Of a stretch of 64,000 nt of DNA, positions 8,123 to 17,649 are shown piece by piece. This DNA is from Pirellulaceae bacterium. Its GTDB lineage: Bacteria; Planctomycetota; Planctomycetia; Pirellulales; Pirellulaceae. The notes beneath the pieces are model-generated. The model was not told where the DNA came from. It saw only the letters and a list, made by a program, of their open reading frames with translations, and did not search any database. The DNA lies in NCBI GenBank assembly GCA_028280445.1, contig JANQLU010000136.1, forward strand, positions 248,001-312,000, given 5' to 3'. Numbering within the stretch: the stretch's first letter is position 1; each line of letters begins with the position of its first letter. The translations under genes were made by a program, and so were the position numbers.

Positions 8123-9559
8123 CTATTTCGAAAGCGGAATTTTAATCGCGATATCTTTGCGGCGAAAAACACATTGTTCATTTTCTTTTTCGCACATATT
8201 AAATAATGCGAACGCTGACAAATCGACTGCTTTCGTTGCGTTTTCCGGAATCTTGACTTCGAACGAAAGCGACACCGATTTTCGGGATTCCGAAATCTTG
8301 TAGGGTGTTTCGTCACGAACCAGCTGCCGTGAAAGTACGATTTCAGAATCGGGTTTTTCAATCCACAACTTCATCGCTTCTGTCTCGTGGTTCCAGTTGC
8401 CTGACTCCGAAATATTGAGCCCGACGTGCACGGCGACGACATCACCCGGTTTGGGATGACTGGGTACGAAATTGACATGGGTGGTCACCATGTTTTTGGC
8501 GACACGTGTAATTTTGTTGGTCGGATCTGGATTTTTCGAATTCGCATCGGCAATCATTTGCCGCGCGCGTTTTGCCAACTCCGCCCCATTCGGTTCGACC
8601 GGCAACGGATGTGGTTTTTCGCCTCGCGCCATGATCTCTTTGCGCGCCTGTGCCACCCAATCGTAAAACGAATAAGGTTTTTTCAAACGCGGACCATATT
8701 GTTGAATCCGGCGTCGCCAAATGTACTGATTTCGATTCATGCCCAGTGCTGTTTCCCAGCTGGAAACCGCTTTGGCAAACAAATCGGCGTTCGCCTGCCC
8801 CGTCGACTCGTACAACATTCGATGGGCAACTCCCAATCGAAAATGAATGTCGGCTGGTTTGGATTCTTTTTTGATCGCCGCTTCGTAGAGCTTGATCGCT
8901 TCTTTGATCTTTTTTGTTTTTCGGTTCCAAACCAGTTTGGTGTCTGCCAGGCCAATGATATTGGTCGCGTCATCCGGGTTTTTGTCGTAGCGTTTCTGCC
9001 AATAATCTTCTTTGGAAAAATCAGCGGCAATTGGCTCAGCCATCGATGCCGGTTTGTCAAATTTTTTGTCGATGAAATCGGCAACCAGCGTGCGAGGGTT
9101 GGGGCGACGGCTACGAACGATTCCATGTTCGTCAATCAACATCAACACAGGTACCACGGCAATCGCATTTTGATTGAGGGCATCCTGAACGATTGGAAAA
9201 TCCAAACCCTTCCACTGCTGAAATAAACGACAGCGATCCGCGTGCTGTTCCTGAATCACTCCAAGCATGACCAATTTTTTTTCTTTGATCAAATTTTTCA
9301 CTCGTGCGTACCACCCGGGTACAGTGCGACGACAGCCAGCTCACCAAGATGCGAAATGGACGAGTAACACTTTCTTGCCGCGAAAATCCGACAGCCTCGT
9401 CGGTTTGCCATCTTGAATATTTGGAAAAACAAAATCGGGATGCGGTTTTCCGACCTGGACTTGATAACGCGCCGAACGCGTCGATTGCGCAACCGCAGAA
9501 TCAATGGTTAAAATCGTTGACAAAACCAGGCACAAACCAATAGCAATCGACAGCCGCAT
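8123..9559 (-). CDS. Secreted thioredoxin-like (redoxin/TPR) protein, candidate selenoprotein read through UGA at 9341-9343
   Basis: 478 residues if UGA at codon 73 is read as selenocysteine. The ATG at 9559 opens a signal peptide ending near AVAQ (residue 25), then a redoxin fold entering the active site as VHFASWUAGCRR, so U73 and C76 form a UxxC in place of thioredoxin CxxC. The same frame continues without interruption (GVIQEQHADRC and onward) to the stop at 8123. A second half contains TPR-like helices (about residues 200-270) and a C-terminal beta-rich region. A SECIS-like hairpin follows the UGA. Likely a periplasmic thiol oxidoreductase; its substrate is unknown. It stands downstream of scpB on the same strand. 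The alternative is a nonsense-mutated gene. The downstream frame could otherwise start at GTG 9301, but that would lack the signal peptide and the active site. Confidence 0.85.
9302..9332 (-). promoter_or_regulatory. Candidate bacterial SECIS hairpin
   Basis: In the minus-strand RNA, GUACC and GGUAC pair perfectly around the loop CGGGU. The stem extends through GC/GC and UCGU/ACGA with small bulges. The apical loop starts 23 nt after the UGA and has G in its second position. Bacterial SECIS elements sit immediately 3' of the UGA, with a short G-containing apical loop about 16-37 nt away, so both position and form fit. Folding was done by eye. Confidence 0.7.
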
Positions 9560-9672
9560 ATCATTTACCCATAGACCAAAAAATAATATTCAGGGCGGCT
9601 GTCATTATAATACAACCGGGTTTCAAAGGGTTGTGCCCAACATCACCAAGACCGTCGATTGCCGCGACTAAT

Positions 9673-10431
9673 TCAATCGAGGAAATCGACGTCTTCGGAT
9701 TGTGGCAAATCGCGAATGTCGTCCAATCCAAACAACTCTAGAAAACGACTGGTGGTTTTGAATACTGTTTGTTTCGGTTTTTCGTTCGTCTTTTCTCTTT
9801 CCAACAGCCCGCGTCGTACCAATTGCAACAAGATGGGGCCCGCCGCTTTGCCACGTGATTTCTCAACCTGCTCCCGCGACATCGGCTGATGGTAAGCGAC
9901 AATCGACAAAATATCGATCGCGGCCTGGCTGAGCGAAGCGTGTTTGATCTCACCATAAAATTTTTGGCGAACATGTTCGAACGCTTGATCCAAAACCATG
10001 ATGTATCCGCCGCCGTCCCGCTTGATACGATAAGGCGCTCCGGATTCTTCATATTCCTGGTTCAGTTCTTTGGTCAACTGTGTGATCTCTTTGGGACTGA
10101 CGCCGCGCATCAACGCTGCAAGGTTTCTGTTTTTCAAAGGCGTATTGTCTGGCGTACCAACAAACAACATCGCTTCTAAAATCGACTTGGGCGAAATTTC
10201 ACAACCGGAATTGTCCGTGTCTTCGTCCAGTAATTGATCGGTTGTCTCCGAATCTTGAGGCGGTGCTGATGTCAAATGTTCCGAGTCATTTTGCGCATCA
10301 TCTAACAAAACCTCGCCGTTTTGTTCGGCAACGGCACGCGCATAAGCTCGATTCAAAGCCTCCAGTGAAAATCCACCATCCTCGACTTCTTCGGAATCGC
10401 CGTTCGTTTGTTCGGAGTTGTCGTCAACCAT
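9673..10431 (-). CDS. scpB: SMC-Scp complex subunit ScpB
   Basis: 252-residue ScpB, the winged-helix kleisin-associated subunit that works with ScpA and SMC in chromosome condensation and segregation in the cytoplasm. An acidic, low-complexity N-terminus of about 90 residues is unusually long. The family core starts near SPKSILEAMLFVG and carries two winged helices, including QAAIDILSIVAYHQPMSREQVEKSRG. No scpA or smc gene is adjacent. It starts at ATG 10431, divergent from ggt, and its stop lies 113 bp before the selenoprotein start on the same strand. Confidence 0.9.
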   Translation of the reverse strand: MVDDNSEQTNGDSEEVEDGGFSLEALNRAYARAVAEQNGEVLLDDAQNDSEHLTSAPPQDSETTDQLLDEDTDNSGCEISPKSILEAMLFVGTPDNTPLKNRNLAALMRGVSPKEITQLTKELNQEYEESGAPYRIKRDGGGYIMVLDQAFEHVRQKFYGEIKHASLSQAAIDILSIVAYHQPMSREQVEKSRGKAAGPILLQLVRRGLLEREKTNEKPKQTVFKTTSRFLELFGLDDIRDLPQSEDVDFLD

Positions 10432-10572
10432 TCCTGAAGCTTAGTCCGCTGGCAACCAACGTGGCAAGACGAAACCGCTGATTATTTATCGTGCTTCTGT
10501 TTCGCTTATGGAAACTGGGTAATCTGCTTGGTAAATTTGCGGTAATCGAAAAACTTTATGGAGCAATAGATT

Positions 10573-12291
10573 ATGCCGTTCTCACCACCGCGTCAGTTGT
10601 TGATCGCCTGTGGCTTGGTAGCGTTTTTGTTGACAGTCAATTCTTTGCTGGTCGCTCAACAAAGTCACGTTGCCAAAAGCAAAAAAAACATGGTTGCATC
10701 GGTTCATCCGTTGGCAACCGATGCTGGCGTCGCCGCATTCGAAGCGGGCGGAAACGCAATTGACGCCGCTATTGCCACAGCTTTGACCTTGGGCGTTGTC
10801 GACAATTTTAACTCGGGTATCGGCGGTGGCTGTTTTATTTTGATTCGCACGGCGGATGGCAAACTGTTCGCGATCGATGGGCGGGAGATGGCTCCTGCCG
10901 CTGCACATCGCGATATGTTTCTCAAAGATGGAAAACCCGATAGTTCGCTGTCACAAATTGGTCCTTTGGCCAGCGGCGTACCAGGCGCATTGAAAGCTTT
11001 CGAGGCGGCTGTCAAGCGTCATGGCAAACTGCGATTTTCACAATTGGTCCGTCCCGCTGCCAAGATCGCTGAAAACGGATTTATCGTTGACGAAAATTAC
11101 GCTTCGCGAATTCGCGCGACCGCCAAACATTTGGCAAAATTTCCCGGCACAAAAAAAGTGTTGCTCAAACCAGACGGTAGTCCTTACCGGTCTGGTGAAC
11201 GCCTGATTCAGAAAGACCTGGCCAACACGTATCGACAAATTGCCGACAAAGGAACGGACTGGTTTTACAACGGCGACTTCGCTGCCCAGGTCGGCGCCTG
11301 GATGAAAGCCAATGGCGGCATCATGACCGCCAAAGATTTTGCCAATTACAAAACCGTCGATCGCAAACCTGTCGTGACCACTTATCGCGGTCACAAAATC
11401 ATCGGCTTTCCACCACCCAGCTCAGGTGGCGTTCACGTCGCGCAGATTCTGAACATTGTCGAAAATTTCGATCTGGCAAATTATCAAAAATCGGATCCGA
11501 ACGTGATGCGACACATCGTTGCCGAAGCGATGAAACTGGCGTTCGCCGATCGCGCCTATTGGTTAGGTGATCCCGATTTTGCCAAAGTTCCCCGTGGCTT
11601 GATTGACAAACAATATGCAAAAAAACTGGCAAAAAAAATTGACCTAAATGCGGCCAGCATTGTCAAATCGCACGGGACCCCTCCGCGATCAGATACCGAG
11701 TTTTTCAGCCGACACACAACTCATATTGCGGCTGCAGATTCCGCTGGCAACTGGGTCGCGATTACCTCGACCGTCAATACAACATTTGGTTCGAAAGTGA
11801 TAATTCCAGGACTCGGCGTCGTGATGAACAACCAAATGGACGATTTTTCAATCGCTCCCGGAACGCCTAATGCGTTTGGCCTGGTCGGTGCCGAAGCGAA
11901 TGCTGTGCAACCCGGCAAACGTCCGCTCTCGAGCATGAGCCCCACGATCATTTTGAAAGACGATCAACCTATCATGACCGTCGGCGCTGCAGGCGGGCCC
12001 AAAATCATCACCCAAGTGCTGTTGGCAACCATTCGTCGCATCGATTTTGGAATGTCCATTGGTGACGCGATTGGACGGCCTCGTTGGCACCATCAATGGT
12101 CGCCCAATCGACTTTTAATTGAAAAAGGAAACGCCAAAGACACCATTGAGAAACTAAAATCGATGGGTCACAAAATTTATGTATCCAAAAGCGCCGGTGT
12201 TTGTCAGGGGATCACCTACGATCCTCAAACCAAAACGTTTACTGGTGCCCACGACCCTCGAGTTCCAGGAAAAGCCGCAGGACAAAAATAG
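10573..12291 (+). CDS. ggt: Gamma-glutamyltransferase
   Basis: 572-residue gamma-glutamyltransferase/hydrolase that transfers or hydrolyses the gamma-glutamyl group of glutathione and related peptides, normally in the periplasm. A hydrophobic N-terminal signal (about residues 8-28) is followed by EAGGNAIDAAIATAL and the glycine-rich GIGGGCF. The autoprocessing site is TTH at residues 382-384, and T382 would become the N-terminal nucleophile of the small subunit. The downstream PLSSMSPTI motif of the small subunit is intact. Full length for the family. ATG at 10573 has GGAG about 10 nt upstream. An esterase gene follows 11 bp later, probably co-transcribed. Confidence 0.93.
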   Translation: MPFSPPRQLLIACGLVAFLLTVNSLLVAQQSHVAKSKKNMVASVHPLATDAGVAAFEAGGNAIDAAIATALTLGVVDNFNSGIGGGCFILIRTADGKLFAIDGREMAPAAAHRDMFLKDGKPDSSLSQIGPLASGVPGALKAFEAAVKRHGKLRFSQLVRPAAKIAENGFIVDENYASRIRATAKHLAKFPGTKKVLLKPDGSPYRSGERLIQKDLANTYRQIADKGTDWFYNGDFAAQVGAWMKANGGIMTAKDFANYKTVDRKPVVTTYRGHKIIGFPPPSSGGVHVAQILNIVENFDLANYQKSDPNVMRHIVAEAMKLAFADRAYWLGDPDFAKVPRGLIDKQYAKKLAKKIDLNAASIVKSHGTPPRSDTEFFSRHTTHIAAADSAGNWVAITSTVNTTFGSKVIIPGLGVVMNNQMDDFSIAPGTPNAFGLVGAEANAVQPGKRPLSSMSPTIILKDDQPIMTVGAAGGPKIITQVLLATIRRIDFGMSIGDAIGRPRWHHQWSPNRLLIEKGNAKDTIEKLKSMGHKIYVSKSAGVCQGITYDPQTKTFTGAHDPRVPGKAAGQK

Positions 12292-12302
12292 AAAGACGTC
12301 GT

Positions 12303-13787
12303 ATGCGACAAAAACAAATCACCATTTTTTTTGCATCACTGATTCTGTGTTCGGCGATGCATCTATGTTTCACAGGCCAAATCGCCGCTCAAACCAATAA
12401 AACCGTCTTGCTTTGGCCCGACGGCGCCCCCGGAGCGAATGGGACGGAGGAAAAGGACAAACCCAAACTGCATATCTCCGTCCCCGCAAAACAAAACGGT
12501 ACGGCGATTGTGATTTTGCCCGGCGGCGGATATCGCCACTTGGCCATGGGACACGAAGGCAAAGACATCGCAAAATGGTTTAATTCGCTCGGGATCGCAA
12601 CGTTTATCTGTGATTATCGCCATCGCGGCAAAGGCTACGGACACCCGGCACCGATGCAGGATGCACAGCGAGCCATTCAATGGGTCAGATCTCAAGCCAA
12701 AAAATGGAACATCGAACCCAACCGGATTGGAGTGATTGGATTCTCTGCCGGCGGACACTTGGCATCGACCGTATCCAACCACATTGCAAAAGGTAACACC
12801 GACGCGAGTGATCTGATCGCCCGGCAAAGTTCACGGCCCGATTTTGCCATACTGTGCTATCCCGTCATTGCGTTTGGAGAGCCATTTGCACATTTGGGTT
12901 CACAACGAAATTTGCTCGGAAACACACCAACTGCCGCTGACATCAAAAAATATTCCAATGAAAAACAGGTCACGGCTCAAACGCCACCTACATTTTTGTG
13001 GAGTACGGCAGACGATCGCGTCGTCAAAGTTCAAAATTGTTTGAGTTATTTTCAATCGTTACGCAAATACAACGTGCCAGCCGAGTTGCATGTTTATCCC
13101 ACCGGACGACACGGCCTGGGAATGGCCAAAGGCAATGCCTCGGTTTCCAAATGGACAACCGCGTGTGAAAACTGGTTGCACACTCAAGGCTTGATGACCA
13201 AAAACGTTTTGGCCAAAAACCAAAAACTATTTTTCGTATTTCTGACGACCGGCAAATCGGCCGAAGGAGTCGCCAAAGAAAAAATTGCCAAACTGCAAGA
13301 AGCTCACCTGGCAAATTTCCGCCGGCTGGCCGAGGCAGGAAAACTGCTGGCTGTTGGACCGACGTCCGATCCCGATAAAAAAATTCGTGGCATTGTTCTG
13401 TTGCGGGCAGCGAACAAATCAGAGTTGCCGAAAATGTTTGACGACGATCCCTGCGTTCAGCAACAGTTTTTGAAAGTCCAGTCGCATCCCGCTAAAATCC
13501 AGGTTGGCTCGCTCGATTCAAAAGGGAAACCAGTTGGCATGGAAGAATATCGCATGGTCATTCTCAAGCGCCAAAAATCCCCATCGGTCTCCGACAACAT
13601 CAAACAGTTGCGGCAGCAAAAACGTACAGGCGAACTCCTGTTGGCCATGAATCTCGAACCCGATCAACAAATCGCGATTTTCAAAAAACGGGATGACAAA
13701 AAAATTAAAAAAAATGCGTCACAGATCGCCAACGGTCAAAAAACAAAAATCATCCCCCTGTATATGGGGAAAGGTATATTTGATTAA
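12303..13787 (+). CDS. Secreted alpha/beta-hydrolase (acetylxylan-esterase-like) fused to a YCII-type domain
   Basis: 494 residues from ATG 12303; the frame is open further upstream, but only this start gives a clean signal peptide ending near IAAQ. Residues about 30-295 form an alpha/beta-hydrolase of the BD-FAE/dienelactone type. They show the oxyanion motif LPGGGYRHLA, the nucleophile elbow GFSAGGHLAS and a late GRHG histidine. Such enzymes deacetylate hemicellulose side chains. From about residue 305 a YCII-related ferredoxin-like domain follows (FFVFLTTGKS through AEAGKLLAVGPT), then a charged tail rich in lysine. The fusion is unusual and its purpose unclear. It lies directly after ggt. 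Confidence 0.8.
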   Translation: MRQKQITIFFASLILCSAMHLCFTGQIAAQTNKTVLLWPDGAPGANGTEEKDKPKLHISVPAKQNGTAIVILPGGGYRHLAMGHEGKDIAKWFNSLGIATFICDYRHRGKGYGHPAPMQDAQRAIQWVRSQAKKWNIEPNRIGVIGFSAGGHLASTVSNHIAKGNTDASDLIARQSSRPDFAILCYPVIAFGEPFAHLGSQRNLLGNTPTAADIKKYSNEKQVTAQTPPTFLWSTADDRVVKVQNCLSYFQSLRKYNVPAELHVYPTGRHGLGMAKGNASVSKWTTACENWLHTQGLMTKNVLAKNQKLFFVFLTTGKSAEGVAKEKIAKLQEAHLANFRRLAEAGKLLAVGPTSDPDKKIRGIVLLRAANKSELPKMFDDDPCVQQQFLKVQSHPAKIQVGSLDSKGKPVGMEEYRMVILKRQKSPSVSDNIKQLRQQKRTGELLLAMNLEPDQQIAIFKKRDDKKIKKNASQIANGQKTKIIPLYMGKGIFD

Positions 13788-13884
13788 CGACGAAAAACAG
13801 CCAAAGCGAACAGACTGGATTGAATTAATCCCTCCGGTTTACAAAAATAAAGTCTCTCGAACATTTTTTCATTAGGCGGAAACG

Positions 13885-14484
13885 ATGAACCAGAATAGCG
13901 CTGAAACGTCAGTCAGTCTGCTCGATGCGGTTCGTCAAAGCCGTGACGAAGTCGCCTGGCAACGCATGTCTGAGATCTATTCGCCGTTGATCGAAAAATG
14001 GTTGCGGCGATTTTCTGCTCCGAATCAAGATATCAAAGACCTGGTTCAGGATGTCCTGACCGTCGTCGTCCGGAAAATTGACACGTTCGAGCGACAACCG
14101 CGCACTGGCGCCTTTCGAGCCTGGCTGCGCAACATCGCACGCAACTGCCTGTTACAATTTTGGCGCGAGAAAAAAATCACACCGGTCGCACGCGGGGATT
14201 CCGATTTTCAGCAGGTGATCGAACAATTAGCGGTCGAAACCAGTGAATTGAGCCAGAAATGGAACCAGGAATATGATGAGTACGTCTTGAAATCGGTGCT
14301 CAATTCCATCAAAGGCGAATTTAAAGAGCAGACTTGGGAAGCGTTTCAGGGTGTGACGCTCGATGAGAAAAAACCTCGCGAGGTCGCCGAAGAGTTGGAT
14401 ATGACGGTCAACGCCGTTTTTATCGCAAAATCCCGCGTTCTCAGCCGTTTACGAAGTCACGGGCAGGGATTAATCGACATTTAA
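13885..14484 (+). CDS. ECF-type RNA polymerase sigma factor
   Basis: 199-residue sigma-70-family ECF factor. Region 2 is visible as IKDLVQDVLTVVVRKIDTFERQPRTGAF, with the planctomycete-style FRAWLRNIARN, and region 4 as PREVAEELDMTVNAVFIAKSRVLSRLR near the C-terminus. It redirects RNA polymerase to a specific promoter set. A Ser/Thr kinase gene with a zinc-finger N-terminus starts 129 bp downstream on the same strand, a pairing common in planctomycetes in which the kinase replaces a classical anti-sigma factor. The start ATG at 13885 has GGCGGAAACG just upstream. Confidence 0.9.
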   Translation: MNQNSAETSVSLLDAVRQSRDEVAWQRMSEIYSPLIEKWLRRFSAPNQDIKDLVQDVLTVVVRKIDTFERQPRTGAFRAWLRNIARNCLLQFWREKKITPVARGDSDFQQVIEQLAVETSELSQKWNQEYDEYVLKSVLNSIKGEFKEQTWEAFQGVTLDEKKPREVAEELDMTVNAVFIAKSRVLSRLRSHGQGLIDI

Positions 14485-14613
14485 ATAAAAAAATAAAATT
14501 TTCTTGTAACAGAAATTCGACAAATTCGCTTCAGACTGCAATCGCCCGACGAAAGATTTGAGCGGTAATAGACATTTAAGTTTAGATCAAAGCCTTTAAA
14601 TTAAAAAAGAAAC

Positions 14614-15963
14614 GTGACTGAGCCCAAATCCGTTTCAGCGAATCACCCGACTGAGCAACAATTGCGCGATTTCGTACGCGGTGTGCTGCAAGCCAGCGAA
14701 CAAATCGAACTCGAAACGCACATTGGACAATGCTCAACCTGCTGTGAATGGCTGGAAAACAACTCTGAAACTCCCGATGACACGCTGATCAGCGCGCTGC
14801 GCCAATTTGATACGGCGATGGATTTCAAAACGCAAAAACCGACCAGTTCGGAACCCCCTGTAACACCCGACGAACTGTTGGAACATCCTCGCTACGAGAT
14901 CCTCCAACACATCGGTACCGGTGGCATGGGCCAAGTGTTCCGGGCCAAACACCGCATCATGGATCGCGAAGTAGCCATCAAAGTTATTAAGCGTCAATTC
15001 ATGAACGATGAAACAACTTTGCGGCGTTTTGAAAACGAAATTAAAGCGGCTGCAAAATTGAATCATCCCAGTATCGTGTCCAGTTTTGATGCCGAAGTCG
15101 AAGACCGTATGAATTTGCTGGTGATGGAATACGTCGACGGCAAAAAAATGTCGGATCTGGTAGCGCTCAAAAAACGCCTTTCGATTCGTCACGCCTGCCA
15201 TTTCACGCGACAGGTCGCTCAAGGTCTGCAACATGCCATGGATCAAGGCCTGACTCACCGTGACATCAAACCGCAAAACCTGCTGGTCACGGCCGAAGGC
15301 GTTGTCAAAATCATGGATTTTGGGTTAGCAAAATTTGCCAGCGAAACACTCGGTGAAGACGAAGAAAGCCTGACGCTTGAGGGAGAATCGTTTGGCACAC
15401 CAGACTACGTCGCACCGGAACAGGTCCGCAACGCAAAATCGGCAGATATTCGAGCGGACATCTACTCCCTCGGTTGCACGCTGTATTACATGTTGACCGG
15501 TCGTAAAGTTTTTCCGTCCGGCACTGTCGGAGAAAAACTGGCAGCTCATCTTGAAAAAACACCCGACGCCATCGGTGTCCTCCGTGACGATCTCCCCGTC
15601 GAATTGTGCCAGATCATTGAAAAAATGATGCACAAAGATCTCGAGCAGCGATACCAAACTCCCGAACAGGTTGTGCAAGCCCTGGCGCCATATTGCAAAA
15701 AAGAAAACTCAGGCGCCATGGCAAACGCTCCGGCCGATCCCAATATCGAAACAGTGGCCCAAGAAGCCGTCGATTCACAAGACCTACCGTCAACCGTTGA
15801 ATCACCAGCAGCCGATCAACAACAAACCGAGACAGCCGAGTTTCCGACGATGGAAATTCAAAACGAATCAGGACCTGGTCACGCCGGATGGCTCGTAGTC
15901 ATGATCATGGCCGCCGTTCTGCTGCTGACCATCCTGGCGGTCCTGATTTCGATTTTGATGTAA
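14614..15963 (+). CDS. Membrane-anchored Ser/Thr protein kinase with N-terminal anti-sigma-like zinc finger
   Basis: 449 residues from GTG 14614. The N-terminus carries an HxxxCxxC zinc finger (H36, C40, C43) as in anti-sigma factors. The kinase domain runs from about residue 94 to 355: glycine loop GTGGMGQVF (101-109), K123, HRDIKPQN with D217, and DFG at 235-237. A Pro/Gln/Glu-rich linker leads to one C-terminal membrane span (about 425-447) with almost nothing beyond it, so the protein is tail-anchored with its catalytic part in the cytoplasm. It likely binds or phosphorylates the ECF factor encoded just upstream. The usual sensory extracytoplasmic domain is missing. Confidence 0.92.
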   Translation: MTEPKSVSANHPTEQQLRDFVRGVLQASEQIELETHIGQCSTCCEWLENNSETPDDTLISALRQFDTAMDFKTQKPTSSEPPVTPDELLEHPRYEILQHIGTGGMGQVFRAKHRIMDREVAIKVIKRQFMNDETTLRRFENEIKAAAKLNHPSIVSSFDAEVEDRMNLLVMEYVDGKKMSDLVALKKRLSIRHACHFTRQVAQGLQHAMDQGLTHRDIKPQNLLVTAEGVVKIMDFGLAKFASETLGEDEESLTLEGESFGTPDYVAPEQVRNAKSADIRADIYSLGCTLYYMLTGRKVFPSGTVGEKLAAHLEKTPDAIGVLRDDLPVELCQIIEKMMHKDLEQRYQTPEQVVQALAPYCKKENSGAMANAPADPNIETVAQEAVDSQDLPSTVESPAADQQQTETAEFPTMEIQNESGPGHAGWLVVMIMAAVLLLTILAVLISILM

Positions 15964-15965
15964 GT

Positions 15966-17456
15966 CTAGTCGTCGAGTTTGTGCTCGATGACGCGCATGT
16001 CTTTCCAACGCCCTTGAATAAATCGCAATCCAAACACGATCGATAAAATGACGATCCAACTGGTCAGTGCCGTCCACCAGCAAAACAGTTTTGCATTATC
16101 TGTTTCGCAAAAATACTGGCTGGTCCAACCAATCAACACAAACACGATGGCACATACGATCGTCGTCAACACGACAAACAGCGTATCTCCGGCGCCCTTG
16201 ATGGCGCCAACAAATACAATCTGAACCGAGTCAAAAATACAATAAGCGGCCACAAACATCAGCAAAACAACCGCCAACGAGCGGACCTGCTCAAAATCTT
16301 CGACCCCCGCTTCGTATCCCAGTAAAAATACACCGGGCATCATCAGGTACGCGATTCCAAAAACGCTGGTATACAACAAACCAATTTGTAGCGATGTCCA
16401 CGTCGCACGTGCCGCCAATTCAGGTTTGCCTTCACCGATTTGCTGGCCAACCAAAGTTGAAACTGCGGTGCTCAAACCAAAAATTGGCACAAACACCATC
16501 ATGTTGACGCTGATGGCGACCGTTGTTGCAGCCGCAGGAATTTCTCCCAGCCGACCGATCATCAATGAAAACGCTGCGATCGCCAGACACTCGATTAAAA
16601 ATTGAAATCCATTGGACGAACCAAACCTCAGCATCCGCCACAACAACGATGGCTGAAATTGAAACCCGTCGAACAACCCATATTGTTCGCGACTTGATTT
16701 GCGGAAGATCAGAATCACAAACACAGCTGCCTTGCACCACAACGCAATGGCGGTTGCAATCGCGGCCCCTTTGATCCCCAGCGGCGACACCGACAACGAA
16801 CCCAGGCTGAATCCGAAGATCAACAACCAGTCCAAAACAATGTTGAGCAACGCCGCGCTGACATCGACGATCATCACCAGCCACGTTCGGCCTTGGCCAA
16901 TATAAAACGACGTTAATACTGCACCAAAAATATGCCCGATCGAACCGATGGCCATAAACCGAAAATACGTCGCTTCCTCAGCAACCAGTCCGGCTCCATG
17001 CCCGGCCCATTGAAAAATCAGCTGAGGTGCTGCCGCCGAAAAAATGAATATCGGCAGAAAACAAGCCGCCAGAATCAAACCGTGCCATAGCACTGATGCA
17101 ATGCGTTTCGGCCGACCAGCACCAAAATACTGGGCGACAAAAACGTTAGTGTAAAGTGCCACACCAAACGGAAACGACATAAGCGTCCACGACATCACGC
17201 CAGCGGGCATCACAGCCGCCAAACTGGTTTGCGAATAAGAACCCAGAAACATGCGGTCGCAGAACTGCATCAACGAATAGGAAAACGTTGAAATCATCAA
17301 TGGCAAAGCCAACGAAATGACTTCTTTTCCCCCGCAACGCCGCGACCACCAGGAACCAGACAGTTCCTCAGATTCCAGCAATAAATGGTCTGACTCCGAA
17401 TTGTCAGCAGACACAGGCTCTTCGCTAATCGGCGTGGATTCCAGCAATTGACTCAT
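15966..17456 (-). CDS. MATE-family efflux transporter
   Basis: 496-residue inner-membrane exporter of the MATE family, with about twelve hydrophobic segments and two homologous halves. An acidic, Ser/Glu-rich N-terminal tail of about 45 residues precedes the first span. These carriers export cationic drugs or metabolites using H+ or Na+ gradients; the substrate cannot be told from sequence. The gene converges on the kinase gene with a 2-bp gap between stops. A candidate structured RNA on the same strand lies about 130 bp upstream of the start and could be a leader or an independent small RNA. Confidence 0.92.
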   Translation of the reverse strand: MSQLLESTPISEEPVSADNSESDHLLLESEELSGSWWSRRCGGKEVISLALPLMISTFSYSLMQFCDRMFLGSYSQTSLAAVMPAGVMSWTLMSFPFGVALYTNVFVAQYFGAGRPKRIASVLWHGLILAACFLPIFIFSAAAPQLIFQWAGHGAGLVAEEATYFRFMAIGSIGHIFGAVLTSFYIGQGRTWLVMIVDVSAALLNIVLDWLLIFGFSLGSLSVSPLGIKGAAIATAIALWCKAAVFVILIFRKSSREQYGLFDGFQFQPSLLWRMLRFGSSNGFQFLIECLAIAAFSLMIGRLGEIPAAATTVAISVNMMVFVPIFGLSTAVSTLVGQQIGEGKPELAARATWTSLQIGLLYTSVFGIAYLMMPGVFLLGYEAGVEDFEQVRSLAVVLLMFVAAYCIFDSVQIVFVGAIKGAGDTLFVVLTTIVCAIVFVLIGWTSQYFCETDNAKLFCWWTALTSWIVILSIVFGLRFIQGRWKDMRVIEHKLDD

Positions 17457-17586
17457 ACAGTGAGAGATTTCGTATTATGCAGACTAGTTAACAAACCGGC
17501 ATCGTAGAAGGGTGCCGTCAAAAAACCGCCACCAGCCAGACACGCTCTTGGGGACAAGGTTCAGATGAATTTAAAAATCAGCGCAT

Positions 17587-17649
17587 AAAAAAAGCTCTCG
17601 GCAACTTTGGTTCCCAGGGGGGCTTAGGTTCCTCTGTTACTCCGAGAGC
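17587..17649 (-). terminator. Intrinsic terminator-like hairpin with U-tract
   Basis: Perfect 8-bp outer stem followed by a run of seven U in the minus-strand transcript. The loop is large, about 40 nt, and can form additional pairs. It ends the candidate small RNA. Confidence 0.55.

Noticed and set aside
8426..9226. Long plus-strand ORF of 266 codons
   Set aside because: It is antisense to the thioredoxin-like gene, has no family match and is rich in Phe/Arg codons that mirror the real frame.
9341..9343. Reading the UGA as a nonsense mutation that makes a pseudogene
   Set aside because: The same frame continues for 405 codons with family sequence, the UGA lies exactly at the redox cysteine and a SECIS-like hairpin follows. 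A pseudogene remains possible but is less likely.
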